A stretch of 24,528 nt of DNA from assembly GCF_035294165.1 (NCBI RefSeq), contig NZ_DATGLN010000065.1, positions 1 to 24,528 of the forward strand. The letters are read 5' to 3'. This stretch comes from Chthonomonas sp035294165 (GTDB taxonomy: Bacteria > Armatimonadota > Chthonomonadetes > Chthonomonadales > Chthonomonadaceae). Below, piece after piece: positions 7,513 to 15,622 of the stretch. Below the pieces are notes generated by a model. That model saw only the letters and a list, made by a program, of their open reading frames with translations. It was not told the DNA's origin and ran no database searches. Each line of letters begins with the position of its first letter. Positions within the stretch are counted from its first letter, which is position 1. Both the position numbers and the translations under genes were made by a program.

Positions 7513-7528
7513 CCCCCGCGTGCGGGGG
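7513..7528. repeat. GC-rich hairpin
   Basis: CCCCCGC and GCGGGGG are perfect 7-base arms around GT. It sits 11 bases after the preceding palindrome and is followed by a purine-rich, not T-rich, stretch on the + strand. Confidence 0.6.
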
Positions 7529-7604
7529 GAGGAGAGGGGGGCTTGAGCGTCGGCATTCTGTAGTACCACCCCTTCCTCTCAGAAAGGGATAGGAAATCTC
7601 CACG

Positions 7605-7655
7605 CTTACAGGGTATATATGATCGTCTGTATATTGCTCGCCGACAGGCGACGAT
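7605..7655 (+). promoter_or_regulatory. candidate promoter and leader hairpin of the MBL-fold gene
   Basis: CTTACA (7605-7610) and TATATT (7630-7635) lie 19 bases apart and could be a weak promoter. Downstream, TCGCC-GACA-GGCGA (7638-7651) forms a small hairpin. ATCGTC (7622-7627) and GACGAT (7650-7655) offer a competing longer pairing. The evidence is modest. Confidence 0.3.
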
Positions 7656-7681
7656 ACGAGTCTATTAAGGAGGGTTTTGCG

Positions 7682-8506
7682 ATGCGTGTGGAGCTGTTGG
7701 GGACGGCAGCTGCGGAAGGATGGCCCGGACTCTTTTGTGATTGCGGCGTGTGCACCTATGCCCGTGTGCATAAAGGGAAAGATGTGCGCACGCGCTCTTC
7801 TCTGCTCATAGATAGACGCCTTAAAATAGATTTTCCACCCGATACCTTCTACCATACGATAGCCCATAACATCGAACTACGCACGTTACAGGCGCTGCTG
7901 TTTACGCATGCCCATGAGGACCATTTCTGTCCGGCAGAGCTGCAGTATAGCGGCGTGCATTTCGTCTCTAAGCTGCTTGAACATCCCTTACCGATTTATG
8001 GACCACCAGAAGTTATCGAGACCTTGTGTCCCATGCAGCAAAAGTCGGCTCTTCCCCTTGAACTCCACACGCTTTGTGCCTGGAAAACGGAGACGATCGC
8101 GGGCTATGAGGTGACACCCATTGTAGCTCATCACGATCCGACCATCACCTGCTTCAACTACGTGCTGCGTGATATGCAGGGCACTACCCTACTCTATGCC
8201 AGCGATACCGGCTGGTACGATGAAGAGACGTGGAACTTCTTGTTAAACTTTAAATTGGATGCCGTTATCGTAGAGTGCACAAAAGGCCCTCTTGAAGGAG
8301 ATTATGGGGGGCATATGTCTATTTCCGATGTGGTGAAGATGAAGCAGTGGCTTCTTGAAAACGAGGTCATTCACTTAGAGACCCCCATTGTAGCCACCCA
8401 TTTCTCCCATAATGGAGGTTTTACCCACGAACAGTTGGAGGCGGCCTTAGGGAAGGCACACATTGTGGCAGCCTACGATGGGTATGTGCTCAACGTAGGC
8501 CCGTGA
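7682..8506 (+). CDS. MBL-fold metallohydrolase (PhnP-like)
   Basis: Cytoplasmic metallo-beta-lactamase-fold hydrolase of 274 residues. The metal-binding signature HAHEDH (76-81) is intact. Further metal-ligand candidates are the HHD of 'VAHHDPT', the D of 'YASDTGWY' and the H of 'VATHFSHNG'. The N-terminus MRVELLGTAAAEGWP followed by CDCGVC resembles the PhnP / RNase Z-like group, which acts on phosphodiesters or cyclic phosphates. A pqqB-like role is less likely, and the substrate is not known. I chose ATG 7682 because AAGGAGG lies about 8 bases upstream. An upstream in-frame ATG at 7619 lacks a ribosome site and overlaps the putative promoter. The gene stands alone. Its 3' end overlaps the converging glycosyltransferase by 17 bases. 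Confidence 0.88.
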   Translation: MRVELLGTAAAEGWPGLFCDCGVCTYARVHKGKDVRTRSSLLIDRRLKIDFPPDTFYHTIAHNIELRTLQALLFTHAHEDHFCPAELQYSGVHFVSKLLEHPLPIYGPPEVIETLCPMQQKSALPLELHTLCAWKTETIAGYEVTPIVAHHDPTITCFNYVLRDMQGTTLLYASDTGWYDEETWNFLLNFKLDAVIVECTKGPLEGDYGGHMSISDVVKMKQWLLENEVIHLETPIVATHFSHNGGFTHEQLEAALGKAHIVAAYDGYVLNVGP

Positions 8507-9305
8507 GGTGATCGAGGAAACGCAGAATGCGGTTTTTTTCGATCAGCTTCGAGAGGGAAACGCGCTCGGTAAGCGCGTGAAAGGCACAAAGCAGGAGCAG
8601 GCTTCCCACAAGCCCCCCTAACGAGAGGGTTTCTGCACAGGCGAACCCCACGGCCGCTCCGAGGAGGTTGCTGCCAACATCGCCGAGCATCGCTCGGCCC
8701 CGTGCATCGTAAGGCCATAAAGAGGCCGCACAGAGCATAAGGAAGAAGAGAGGGTGATGAAGGGGTTTTGTTATCTGCAGGAGAAGAGGGAGAGCGACGA
8801 CCAGAAAAACGGCGATAGCGCGCCCTGGGCGCAGATCAAGGAGATTGATGGCGTTGGCAGAAAGGGCAATAACAAGCCCTCCAAGCACAACTCTTGGCCA
8901 GTTCGGCGCGAAGTTCTCATAGCTAAACCCCAGTGCGAACAGGCCGCCGCCCACAGCTTTCAGAAGTCCGGTGGTGAGTTTTCCGTTTTGAAAGAGCGCC
9001 CGCAGATGCCCTCTAAACCCCCTAAAGTCCGGCGTTCCCCATAGATCATCGGCAAGGCCGAGCAGTCCAAAGACGACACAGAGTAGCCCCCAACTTAGAA
9101 ACTGCTGTCGCTGCTGAGGCCAGAGCATGGCGAGGAGGCAAAAGAGCAGAAACGCTTGGAGAAGAACGACGGCGCCGAAGCTCTGCGGAATAGCCACTCC
9201 TCGAAAGTTGGTCTGCAGATGCCCCCAGCGACGTAAAAGCCTTTCGCCAAGCCACGGCAGCGCCACAAAAATAACCAAACAGGCAGCAAGGAGGCGGTAG
9301 TCCAT
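8490..9305 (-). CDS. MraY/WecA-like phospho-sugar transferase (glycosyltransferase family 4 membrane type)
   Basis: Polytopic membrane protein (271 residues, about 8-9 hydrophobic segments) of the polyprenyl-phosphate sugar-1-phosphate transferase superfamily. Family motifs are visible: GLLGLADD (acidic pair for Mg/substrate), ANAINLLDLRPGRA (the loop that reads NLxDGxDG in MraY) and AMLGDVGSNLLG (MGDxGS motif). The DLRPGRA variant and the short length set it apart from true MraY (about 320-360 residues), so it probably makes a different lipid-linked sugar. It is the last gene of the steA-steB-GT2-GT run, one base after the GT2 stop. AGGGGCG precedes the ATG. Its 3' end overlaps the converging MBL gene. 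Confidence 0.82.
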   Translation of the reverse strand: MDYRLLAACLVIFVALPWLGERLLRRWGHLQTNFRGVAIPQSFGAVVLLQAFLLFCLLAMLWPQQRQQFLSWGLLCVVFGLLGLADDLWGTPDFRGFRGHLRALFQNGKLTTGLLKAVGGGLFALGFSYENFAPNWPRVVLGGLVIALSANAINLLDLRPGRAIAVFLVVALPLLLQITKPLHHPLFFLMLCAASLWPYDARGRAMLGDVGSNLLGAAVGFACAETLSLGGLVGSLLLLCAFHALTERVSLSKLIEKNRILRFLDHLTGLR

Positions 9306-9306
9306 T

Positions 9307-10014
9307 TTAAGGCGCCCCTAGTTTGCGCGTTGCAGCCTCCGGACGCCGGTGGGGAGCGAGCCAGAGGCGCAGAAGGATGCGGGCTACCGCGTAGAACTGC
9401 ATCGCCCGATGCAGCAGATCGGTCGCTCGTCTGCCGGTAACGCGGTGGCGCATGGGCAGCTCTATCTCCACAAGGCGCGCTCCCAGCCGCAGGGCACGCA
9501 CCGTAAGCCCCACTTCGGCTCCCCAGCCGGTCTCAAAACCGCCGATCTGCTCTAAAAGCTCTCTCTTAAGCGCCCTCTGCCCCGAGAGAGGTGCTTGAAA
9601 AGTGCATCCGGTAAGCTTGCGAATGCCCCATCGTGCGAGGCGAACAACAAGGCCAAACCCTCCTCCCTTCTGGGTTTTTGGGAAGACGGCGATAGACATA
9701 TCCACCTCCCCTTTGCACACCGGCTGCACAAGCGCGGCCGCTGCCTCCGCCGTCTCTTCCAGATCGGCATCCAGCAGCAGCAGGATATCACCGTTGGCCA
9801 CCCTCAAACCTGCTTGTAGAGCAGCCCCTTTGCCCCGATGAGGGCAGCGTAAGACGAGATCGGCGCCGGCCTCTTCGGCCCGTTGTGCCGTAGCATCCTT
9901 CGAGCCATCGTCTATAACCAGGCATTCCGCTTCGGGCAAGGCGCGTTTTACGGCAAGTACGGTTTGCCCTATGCGTGTCTCTTCATTGTAGGCCGGAATG
10001 AGAACGGAGAGCAT
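9307..10014 (-). CDS. family 2 glycosyltransferase
   Basis: GT-A-fold, inverting, nucleotide-sugar-dependent transferase of 235 residues. It starts MLSVLIPAYNEE, has the nucleotide-binding VIDDGSKDAT, and a DxD-type LLLLDADLEET that binds the metal. The C-terminal part has no clear transmembrane anchor but ends in a basic, amphipathic helix (LLHRAMQFYAVARILLRLWL) that could contact the membrane. It lies one base from each neighbour (the steB-like gene upstream, the MraY-like gene downstream), so it belongs to the same transcript. Donor and acceptor are unknown. A lipid-linked acceptor made by the next gene is a reasonable guess. Confidence 0.9.
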   Translation of the reverse strand: MLSVLIPAYNEETRIGQTVLAVKRALPEAECLVIDDGSKDATAQRAEEAGADLVLRCPHRGKGAALQAGLRVANGDILLLLDADLEETAEAAAALVQPVCKGEVDMSIAVFPKTQKGGGFGLVVRLARWGIRKLTGCTFQAPLSGQRALKRELLEQIGGFETGWGAEVGLTVRALRLGARLVEIELPMRHRVTGRRATDLLHRAMQFYAVARILLRLWLAPHRRPEAATRKLGAP

Positions 10015-10015
10015 T

Positions 10016-10885
10016 TTACGAGGAGCTTGGAGTTGGAATAAGGTCTTTGGCGGTAGGCTTCACGCCGAAGTCACCGCCTACTCCCCCTTGTAGGGTGAGG
10101 ACAAGGCTATAGAGACCGATGCGATCGTCTACGTTGTCAATGGTTGGAACCTGCAGTCCGAGGGCGTGGTAGACGGGCACATCGGAGACGGCGGCATTTT
10201 GTGGTTCGCACATCACCACCGTAGCGCCTAGATGCTGCAGTGCGGCAATGAGTGGGGCGTCCACAGCGGTTACGCGGGCGGTGGCGTCGGCATGGCTGCC
10301 GGCAAGCAGCACAAAACGATGGCAGACGGGCTGTATGGGGTAGCTGGAATGGAAGCTGATGAGGCCGGCATCTTGCAAGGGGCCGAGCACCGGTTCGCTT
10401 GCGTTTTCTCCTTTAACCAGCGTGGTGGCGAGGAGATTCAACAGTTTGGCACGGGTAGGAGGCAGGTTAGGATGATCGGAGTGCAGCTCGTTGAGCCTTT
10501 GATCTAAGAGGCTGCCATCATCCGACAGGATATGTTGTAGGGTGATGACATTTACCACCTCACCCCCGGCTTGGCTTACCACGGTTTGGATGGCGGGAAT
10601 GGGGTCGGAGTAGTCGCCAACTTGAATGAGGGTAACGGCTTGGCCTTGGAGGTCTTTTTGAACCAAGGAAGGCATCACCTTATCTAAAAATTTTTGATAG
10701 TTGGCCACCTGTTGGCGCTTGGCGGCAAGGTCTTGTTGCACGGTGATGTTAAGGTTGTGCAAGGCACCGCTGAAGGTGCGAACGAGACGTGGGGAGACCG
10801 TAAGGCTGCCGACCACAAGCCCCACGGTAAGCGCGAGGAAGATGGCCGAAATGGTGATGACATGATATTTGAAACCGGGTCCCAC
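10016..10885 (-). CDS. SteB/MctB-like membrane-anchored protein
   Basis: Protein of 289 residues with one N-terminal transmembrane helix (FKYHVITISAIFLALTVGLV near the start), a coiled-coil-like segment, and an extracytoplasmic alpha/beta domain. The opening pattern 'F.YHV..I.AIFLAL.VG...GS' is the hallmark of the family annotated as MctB (mycobacterial copper transport protein B) or SteB. It directly follows a SteA-like gene, as in Actinobacteria and Firmicutes, where SteA and SteB are linked to septation and control of a peptidoglycan hydrolase. A copper role is not supported by any Cys/His cluster here. The ORF extends to a TTG at 10921 that would overlap steA. I prefer GTG 10885 because AAGGAA (10892-10897) sits 6 bases upstream and the overlap disappears. 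Confidence 0.85.
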   Translation of the reverse strand: MGPGFKYHVITISAIFLALTVGLVVGSLTVSPRLVRTFSGALHNLNITVQQDLAAKRQQVANYQKFLDKVMPSLVQKDLQGQAVTLIQVGDYSDPIPAIQTVVSQAGGEVVNVITLQHILSDDGSLLDQRLNELHSDHPNLPPTRAKLLNLLATTLVKGENASEPVLGPLQDAGLISFHSSYPIQPVCHRFVLLAGSHADATARVTAVDAPLIAALQHLGATVVMCEPQNAAVSDVPVYHALGLQVPTIDNVDDRIGLYSLVLTLQGGVGGDFGVKPTAKDLIPTPSSS

Positions 10886-10899
10886 CTGATGTTCCTTTT

Positions 10900-12180
10900 T
10901 TAGCGAAAGTGGTAGTGCCAAAGCACAGAGAGAAAGCGCAACAGGGCCTTACCGGCCCCTGAGATGAAGAGCATGGCGATGATGGGAGTAGATGCTGCGA
11001 GGAGAATGAGGGCAAATGCGCGGAACAGTTGATGAGGTTGCGTCTCCAGAAGACGCCCTATCCCTTTGGCATCCACAAGTTTTGAACCGATGCGAAGGCG
11101 GGTGAGGAAGGTGCTTGACATGCCACGTCGCCCCTTATCGAGGAACTCTTCTAAAGAGAAGTGGGTGCCAACGGCTACAATGAGACGTGCGCCAAGCTCA
11201 TCGGCCAGCAGCATGGCGGCATCCTCGCTGGTGCCCGCCATATGAAAGACATGCGCATGTAGGCCGAGTTTTTTAATTCTTTCCATCCCTGGGGCGCCGC
11301 GCCCATCTTCGCGGGCATAGCCGTGCACCACCAGTTCGGCCCCGCATTTAAGCGCCTCATCGCTCACGCTATCCATATCGCCAAGAATGACATCGGGGCG
11401 AAGGTGAACTTCCAAGAGAGCATCGGCGCCCCCATCTACGGCCAGCAGCACCGGTCGGGCATCGTGGAGGTAACCGCGCTCCAACAAAAGCGCCAAATCC
11501 TGTTTGTAGCCCTCGCCACGCACCACAATGAGCACGTGGCGGTCGGCAAACCGGGTTTTTAAGGGAGGCACCTCGATGGGAGCCGCAAGCAGTCCCTTCT
11601 CACGCTCAATGTAGGCCAGAGTATTCTTGGCAAAAAGCGTCAGCTCATGATCGAGATTGGCTCGAGCGGCCTCCATCTGTTGTTCTACAAGCTCCAGGGT
11701 GAGGCGTTTGCCTTGCAAGCAGAGGCCGTTCTGAAATCGAAGGCTATCCCCGATCAGGGTGGCTTGGCTTCCATCCGGCGCAAGGAGAAAGGCCTCTTCA
11801 CCCACCGCGTCGAGGAGTGGGATGCCGGCCTGCATAAGAATAAGAGGCCCTCGATTGGGATAACGCCCGGAGATGGAGGCCGCGGCGTTGACTACGGCAG
11901 AGACGCGCTTTTCCACAAGCGCACGCGCCGCTACCGCATCCAAGTCTTGGTGAGCGATGAGAGCGATATCGCCGGGGCGTAGACGAGGAATGAGGTTCTT
12001 TGTGCGCCGATCCTTCAAAACCCGCGCATGAGCTAAAGAGACCTTCTCTTCAAGAGCTTTACTTTGATCGGTTATCTGCGCGTTGCGAATGGTATACATC
12101 CCTTCCGGTAGGGGACGATTTTGAACGATGGGTCTGTTTTTTAAGGGTTTACGCCTCTTAAATCGAAGCACTACACGCAT
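10900..12180 (-). CDS. SteA-like protein (thiamin-pyrophosphokinase-like fold, membrane anchored)
   Basis: Protein of up to 426 residues related to the putative cytokinetic ring protein SteA (M. tuberculosis Rv1697 family). Family signatures are DRRTKNLIPRLRPGDIALIA near residue 57, AVVNAAASISGRYPN, and LRPDVILGDMDSVSD, the last resembling the catalytic loop of thiamin pyrophosphokinases. A hydrophobic segment near the C-terminus (about 386-405) probably anchors it to the membrane. The ATG at 12180 has no ribosome site and lies inside a good promoter -10. ATG 12099 (residue 28) would place DRRTKN near residue 30, as in actinobacterial members, so the true protein may be 399 residues. The gene follows uvrC by 30 bases and precedes the steB-like gene. 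A partner role in envelope or division control is inferred from homologues. Confidence 0.87.
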   Translation of the reverse strand: MRVVLRFKRRKPLKNRPIVQNRPLPEGMYTIRNAQITDQSKALEEKVSLAHARVLKDRRTKNLIPRLRPGDIALIAHQDLDAVAARALVEKRVSAVVNAAASISGRYPNRGPLILMQAGIPLLDAVGEEAFLLAPDGSQATLIGDSLRFQNGLCLQGKRLTLELVEQQMEAARANLDHELTLFAKNTLAYIEREKGLLAAPIEVPPLKTRFADRHVLIVVRGEGYKQDLALLLERGYLHDARPVLLAVDGGADALLEVHLRPDVILGDMDSVSDEALKCGAELVVHGYAREDGRGAPGMERIKKLGLHAHVFHMAGTSEDAAMLLADELGARLIVAVGTHFSLEEFLDKGRRGMSSTFLTRLRIGSKLVDAKGIGRLLETQPHQLFRAFALILLAASTPIIAMLFISGAGKALLRFLSVLWHYHFR

Positions 12181-12208
12181 TATGTGCGCTAAAGCGCTAC
12201 ATTGTCAA
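12179..12208 (-). promoter_or_regulatory. promoter of the steA-steB-GT run with palindromic spacer
   Basis: On the minus strand a consensus TTGACA (12208-12203) and CATAAT (12184-12179) lie 18 bases apart. The spacer carries a palindrome GCGCT-AA-AGCGC (12186-12197), a possible operator. The -10 overlaps the first in-frame ATG of steA, so transcripts from it would start inside the annotated ORF and need the internal ATG at 12099. Confidence 0.5.
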
Positions 12209-12210
12209 AT

Positions 12211-14094
12211 TTAGTCGGTTGTTTCTGCAGAAATGCCGTTTACTTCGCCAACGAAGCTGTTTGGATGCAGGGTTTCATACAATTGTGTGGCCAGCTTGAG
12301 GGTCATGCCGGGCACAGCGGCCAACTCCTCGATGGTGGCAGCACGTATTTTGGCCAGGCCACCAAAATGCAGTTGGAGGGCCCGCCGACGCTTCGGCCCG
12401 ATGCCGGGGACCTCCTCTAAAATGGAGTGGGTTTGGGCGCGTTGGCGCACTTTGGCGCCAAAGGTATTTGCAAAGCGATGGGCTTCATCGCGAATGCGTT
12501 GCACCAGATAGAGCGCTTGGCTGTTGCGCGGCAGGATAACGGGGTCTGGCTCGCCCGGCAGATAGAGATGCTCGAACTGTTTGGCCAGACCGGCAAGGGG
12601 AAGATGGAGATTAACCTCTTCCATGGCGGCCTCTGCCGCAGATACCTGTCCACGCCCACCGTCCACGATGATGAGGGAGGGTAATCGGGTGAACTTGGGG
12701 TTGCCCTGTTTGGCCTCTTTCAGACGGCGCATGATCACCTCACGCATCGAGGCATAGTCGTTTGGTTTGCCATCGCTGCGTTTGATCTTGAAGCGGCGAT
12801 ACTCTTGGGGCACCATCTCTCCCTTTTCGCAGACGACCATAGAGGCAACCTGATGTTCTCCTTGTGTGTTGGAGATGTCGTAGCACTCGATGCGCTGCGG
12901 GATGTCCTCCAGACCAAGCGCCTCGGCCAGCTCTGTGAGGGCTTGCACGGTGTTATCGAGGCGTGCGCGCATCTCGGCCTTGATCTGTTCGAGGGCGTGC
13001 AGGGCATTTTCGGTGGCCATTTCCACCAGGCGTTTGCGCTCTCCCCGCACCGGCACCTGTATTTCCACCTTTTTACCTCGCTTTTGGCGCAGCCATTGAC
13101 GTACGATCTCTATCTCATCAATATCACAGGGGAGGAGAATCTCCTCGGGGATCGAGGCGGCCTCCTGATAGTACTGCTTTAGGAACTCACGAACCACATC
13201 GCTAAGGCTCTCCTCCTCGGTGCCCTCCACCAGAAAATGGTTTTGCCCGATGAGCTTGCCCCCGCGAATGAAGAACATCTGCACACAGGCCTCTTTCAGG
13301 CCAGTGTTATCCTCCACCACGGCGATGACATCTTGATCGATCCTTTCGGTAGTAAGGACTTTCTGGCGTTGGAGCGTCTCCTCCACGGCCTGCCACTGGT
13401 CGCGCAGGCGGGCAGCACGTTCAAATTCAAGGTTTTCGGCGGCCTCCTCCATCTGTTGTTTAAGCCGTTGGACGATGTGCTCTTGGCGCCCTTCTAGGAA
13501 GTCTATCACCTCTTTAACAGCGGCCATGTAGGCCTCTCTATCCGCAAGGCCGGCACAAGGCGCCATGCATTGCCCTAAGTGGTAGTAGAGGCAAGGTTTA
13601 CGCACGGGGCTGCCATCGAAGGGCTTACCGCAAGAGATAAGCGGGAAGATGCGGTTGATAAGCTCCATGGTGGTACGAACCGCTCGCGAGTTGGGGTAGG
13701 GGCCGAAGTAGCGGTTTTTATCTTGGCGGACGCGGCGTGTAAGGATAAGGCGTGGAAAAGGCTCGGAGGTCGTTATACAGAGATAGGGGTACTGCTTATC
13801 ATCGCGCAGGCGCACATTGAACGGTGGGCGATGCTTTTTGATGAGAGAGCATTCAAGCACTAAGGCCTCTAGCTCGCTATCGCAGACAATAACCTCAAGA
13901 TCGGTGATCTTGCTCACCAGGCGGCGCACTTTAGGAGTTAAATTGGCCCCTTTTTGGAAGTAGGAGCGCACCCTGTTGCGCAGGTTAATGGCTTTCCCAA
14001 CATAAAGAATCTCACCCTGCTCGCCTTTGTAGAGATAGCAACCGGGGCGAGTGGGCAGTGTCTTCAGTTTTTCCTCAACGGCGGGCGTGGGCAC
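12211..14094 (-). CDS. uvrC: UvrABC excinuclease subunit C
   Basis: Nuclease subunit of nucleotide excision repair. Recruited by UvrB to damaged DNA, it cuts both sides of the lesion. The protein has 627 residues (usual 590-630). It has a GIY-YIG nuclease at the N-terminus (GCY at 18-20, YVG at 31-33, catalytic Arg in NLRNR), and a cysteine-rich segment with KPCLYYHLGQCMAPC that fits the reported Fe-S site. It also has a UVR UvrB-binding motif (about 210-240), and a C-terminal RNase H-like nuclease with D406 (CYDISN), D446 (NDYASM) and D478 (IVDGGRGQ). It ends in two helix-hairpin-helix motifs (EEVPGIGPKRRRAL; AAVPGMTLKLA). The ORF is open to a TTG at 14127, but GTG 14094 is preceded by AGGAGAG at 6 bases, so I use it. 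The steA-like gene follows after 30 bases. Confidence 0.96.
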   Translation of the reverse strand: MPTPAVEEKLKTLPTRPGCYLYKGEQGEILYVGKAINLRNRVRSYFQKGANLTPKVRRLVSKITDLEVIVCDSELEALVLECSLIKKHRPPFNVRLRDDKQYPYLCITTSEPFPRLILTRRVRQDKNRYFGPYPNSRAVRTTMELINRIFPLISCGKPFDGSPVRKPCLYYHLGQCMAPCAGLADREAYMAAVKEVIDFLEGRQEHIVQRLKQQMEEAAENLEFERAARLRDQWQAVEETLQRQKVLTTERIDQDVIAVVEDNTGLKEACVQMFFIRGGKLIGQNHFLVEGTEEESLSDVVREFLKQYYQEAASIPEEILLPCDIDEIEIVRQWLRQKRGKKVEIQVPVRGERKRLVEMATENALHALEQIKAEMRARLDNTVQALTELAEALGLEDIPQRIECYDISNTQGEHQVASMVVCEKGEMVPQEYRRFKIKRSDGKPNDYASMREVIMRRLKEAKQGNPKFTRLPSLIIVDGGRGQVSAAEAAMEEVNLHLPLAGLAKQFEHLYLPGEPDPVILPRNSQALYLVQRIRDEAHRFANTFGAKVRQRAQTHSILEEVPGIGPKRRRALQLHFGGLAKIRAATIEELAAVPGMTLKLATQLYETLHPNSFVGEVNGISAETTD

Positions 14095-14200
14095 ACCTGT
14101 CTCTCCTAGTCGGCCTTCAAATAGCAACGGTTTGGCATTGTATTAATACGTCAAAGAGATTCTACGCACGACCGTTGTCTCGGTTTCGGTTGTAAAGATG

Positions 14201-15373
14201 TTAATAACTTCCGTTTTCGCGCCGTGAGATGGGTATGTAGGGCAGGTCATGCGGTCCTACATACTCGGCGCGCGGGCGAATGAGCTTCGGGTGTTGGATC
14301 TGTTCCATCATATGGGCGCACCATCCGGCGGTGCGACTAATGGCGAAGAGGGGTGTGTAGAGATAGATGGGAAGGCCCATCACATAGTAGCAGGAGGCGG
14401 AGAAGCAATCCACGTTGGCGTAGATAGGCTGTTTCCCGGCGGCGAGGCGTTCGGGGGTGTTGCTTAGCTCTTCGACGAGTTTTTCAATGGCGGCGGTCAT
14501 TTCGAACCATTTCAGGTTGTTGTGCAACTCGCCGAGTTTGCGGCTCATTTCGCGAAGATGTTGGGCGCGCGGGTCGGGGGCACGATAGACGGCGTGCCCA
14601 AAACCGGGGATGGGGATGCGCTTCTCGCCGGTGAGGCGTGGGCGAATATAGGCATCCACATTCGAGATGTCGCCGATTTCCAGAAGCATTCGCATGGTCT
14701 CTTCGGCTGCGGCGCCGTGTTTGGGGCCGGAGAGCGTACCGATGCCCGACACGATGCCCGCATAGATATCGGCACCGGTAGCGACGGTGACCCGTGTGGC
14801 AAAGGTGGAGGCGTTGATCTCGTGGTCGGCATGGAGAATAAAGTCTATGTCGAGGGTACGAACGTAGAGCGGGTCGGCTTCTTCCCCTCGCAGCATATAA
14901 AGGAAATTGCCGGCGATGCCCAGCTCAGGGCGAGGCTTTATGGGTTCTAAGCCTTGACGCAGTCTTTCAAAGGCGGCAACGAGCACGGGCATGGCGGCTT
15001 GAAGTCGGATCGATTTTCTCAAGTTTGCTTCAGGAGTATGGATTCCGTTATCCGCATCGAACATGCCGAGGGCCGAAACCGCCGTACGCAGCGCATCCAT
15101 CGGAGGAGCCGATTTCGGGAAGAGCCTCAGGAGGGAGAGAGCGTTTTCGGCAAAGGCCGTCTCCTGTTCCAGTTGGGCTTTAAAGCGCTCGAGTTGGGCG
15201 AGGGTAGGAAGACGACCATGCCACAACAAATAGACCACCTCCTCAAAGCTGGAGTGGTCTGCCAGATCGTGGATGCTGTAGCCTCGGTAAAAGAGTTGAC
15301 CGGATGGGAGCACTTCGCAGATGGTGGAGGTTCCAATAATTACATCGCGTAGGCCTTCGGCAACGGCGGTCAT
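14201..15373 (-). CDS. gltA: citrate synthase family protein
   Basis: Cytoplasmic enzyme condensing oxaloacetate with acetyl-CoA to citrate. With the same fold it could use propionyl-CoA (2-methylcitrate synthase). The 390 residues fit the short type II-like bacterial and archaeal group (about 370-390), not the 430-residue E. coli type. The catalytic triad is visible: H219 in SGPKHGAAAEE, H260 in GFGHAVYRAPDPRA and D322 in IYANVDCFSA. HADHEINAS (181-189) is also conserved. The ORF is open further upstream, but ATG 15373 has GAGGAGA at 6 bases and gives the usual N-terminus (GLRDVIIGTSTIC). No prp genes (prpB, prpD) are adjacent, so citrate synthase is preferred. The gene is separated from uvrC by 106 bases and divergent from cdaA. 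Confidence 0.92.
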   Translation of the reverse strand: MTAVAEGLRDVIIGTSTICEVLPSGQLFYRGYSIHDLADHSSFEEVVYLLWHGRLPTLAQLERFKAQLEQETAFAENALSLLRLFPKSAPPMDALRTAVSALGMFDADNGIHTPEANLRKSIRLQAAMPVLVAAFERLRQGLEPIKPRPELGIAGNFLYMLRGEEADPLYVRTLDIDFILHADHEINASTFATRVTVATGADIYAGIVSGIGTLSGPKHGAAAEETMRMLLEIGDISNVDAYIRPRLTGEKRIPIPGFGHAVYRAPDPRAQHLREMSRKLGELHNNLKWFEMTAAIEKLVEELSNTPERLAAGKQPIYANVDCFSASCYYVMGLPIYLYTPLFAISRTAGWCAHMMEQIQHPKLIRPRAEYVGPHDLPYIPISRRENGSY

Positions 15374-15421
15374 AACGGTTCTCCTCGATAGATGCGTGGT
15401 ATGGGCGTTCGCACACACGCT

Positions 15422-15451
15422 ATTCTACCTTTTTCCTTCGAGGAGCCGCAA
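15422..15451 (-). promoter_or_regulatory. candidate promoter of the citrate synthase gene
   Basis: On the minus strand TTGCGG (15451-15446) and TAGAAT (15427-15422) are 18 bases apart. The transcript would start near 15414, about 40 nt ahead of the ATG at 15373. The -10 is good and the -35 partial. Confidence 0.4.
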
Positions 15452-15491
15452 CGGCGATTCGCCCTCTCGCTAGGGTATAATGAGGGCTAAC

Positions 15492-15519
15492 TTGTCAGCA
15501 AACCTGGTGCCATTATAGA
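15492..15519 (+). promoter_or_regulatory. candidate promoter of the cdaA operon
   Basis: TTGTCA (15492-15497) and TATAGA (15514-15519) lie 16 bases apart, giving a leader of about 95 nt to the cdaA ATG. A perfect TATAAT at 15476-15481 lies upstream but has no recognisable -35. Confidence 0.45.
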
Positions 15520-15588
15520 TTCGCGGCTGTTTGGGTTACGAGGAACACAACTTTTTTGAAGAGGGGTTATTATCTCCATTTGCAGATA

Positions 15589-15612
15589 GGGCAATGCCCA
15601 ACTTTTGGGGAG
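15589..15612 (+). promoter_or_regulatory. overlapping hairpins that can mask the cdaA ribosome site
   Basis: GGGC (15589-15592) can pair with GCCC (15596-15599). The same C residues can instead pair as CCCAA (15597-15601) with TTGGG (15605-15609), which covers part of the ribosome site GGGGAG (15607-15612). The two pairings exclude each other. The stems are short, so this is a hypothesis. Confidence 0.35.
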
Positions 15613-15622
15613 TAAGCACTGA

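Noticed and set aside
7352..7867. Minus-strand ORF of 171 residues over the repeat zone and MBL gene start
   Set aside because: It spans the structured repeat, the palindromes and the start of the well-supported MBL gene. Its composition changes along its length and it has no motif.
15476..15481. Perfect TATAAT on the + strand upstream of cdaA
   Set aside because: No recognisable -35 at 15-19 bases. The TTGTCA/TATAGA pair closer to the gene is a better candidate.
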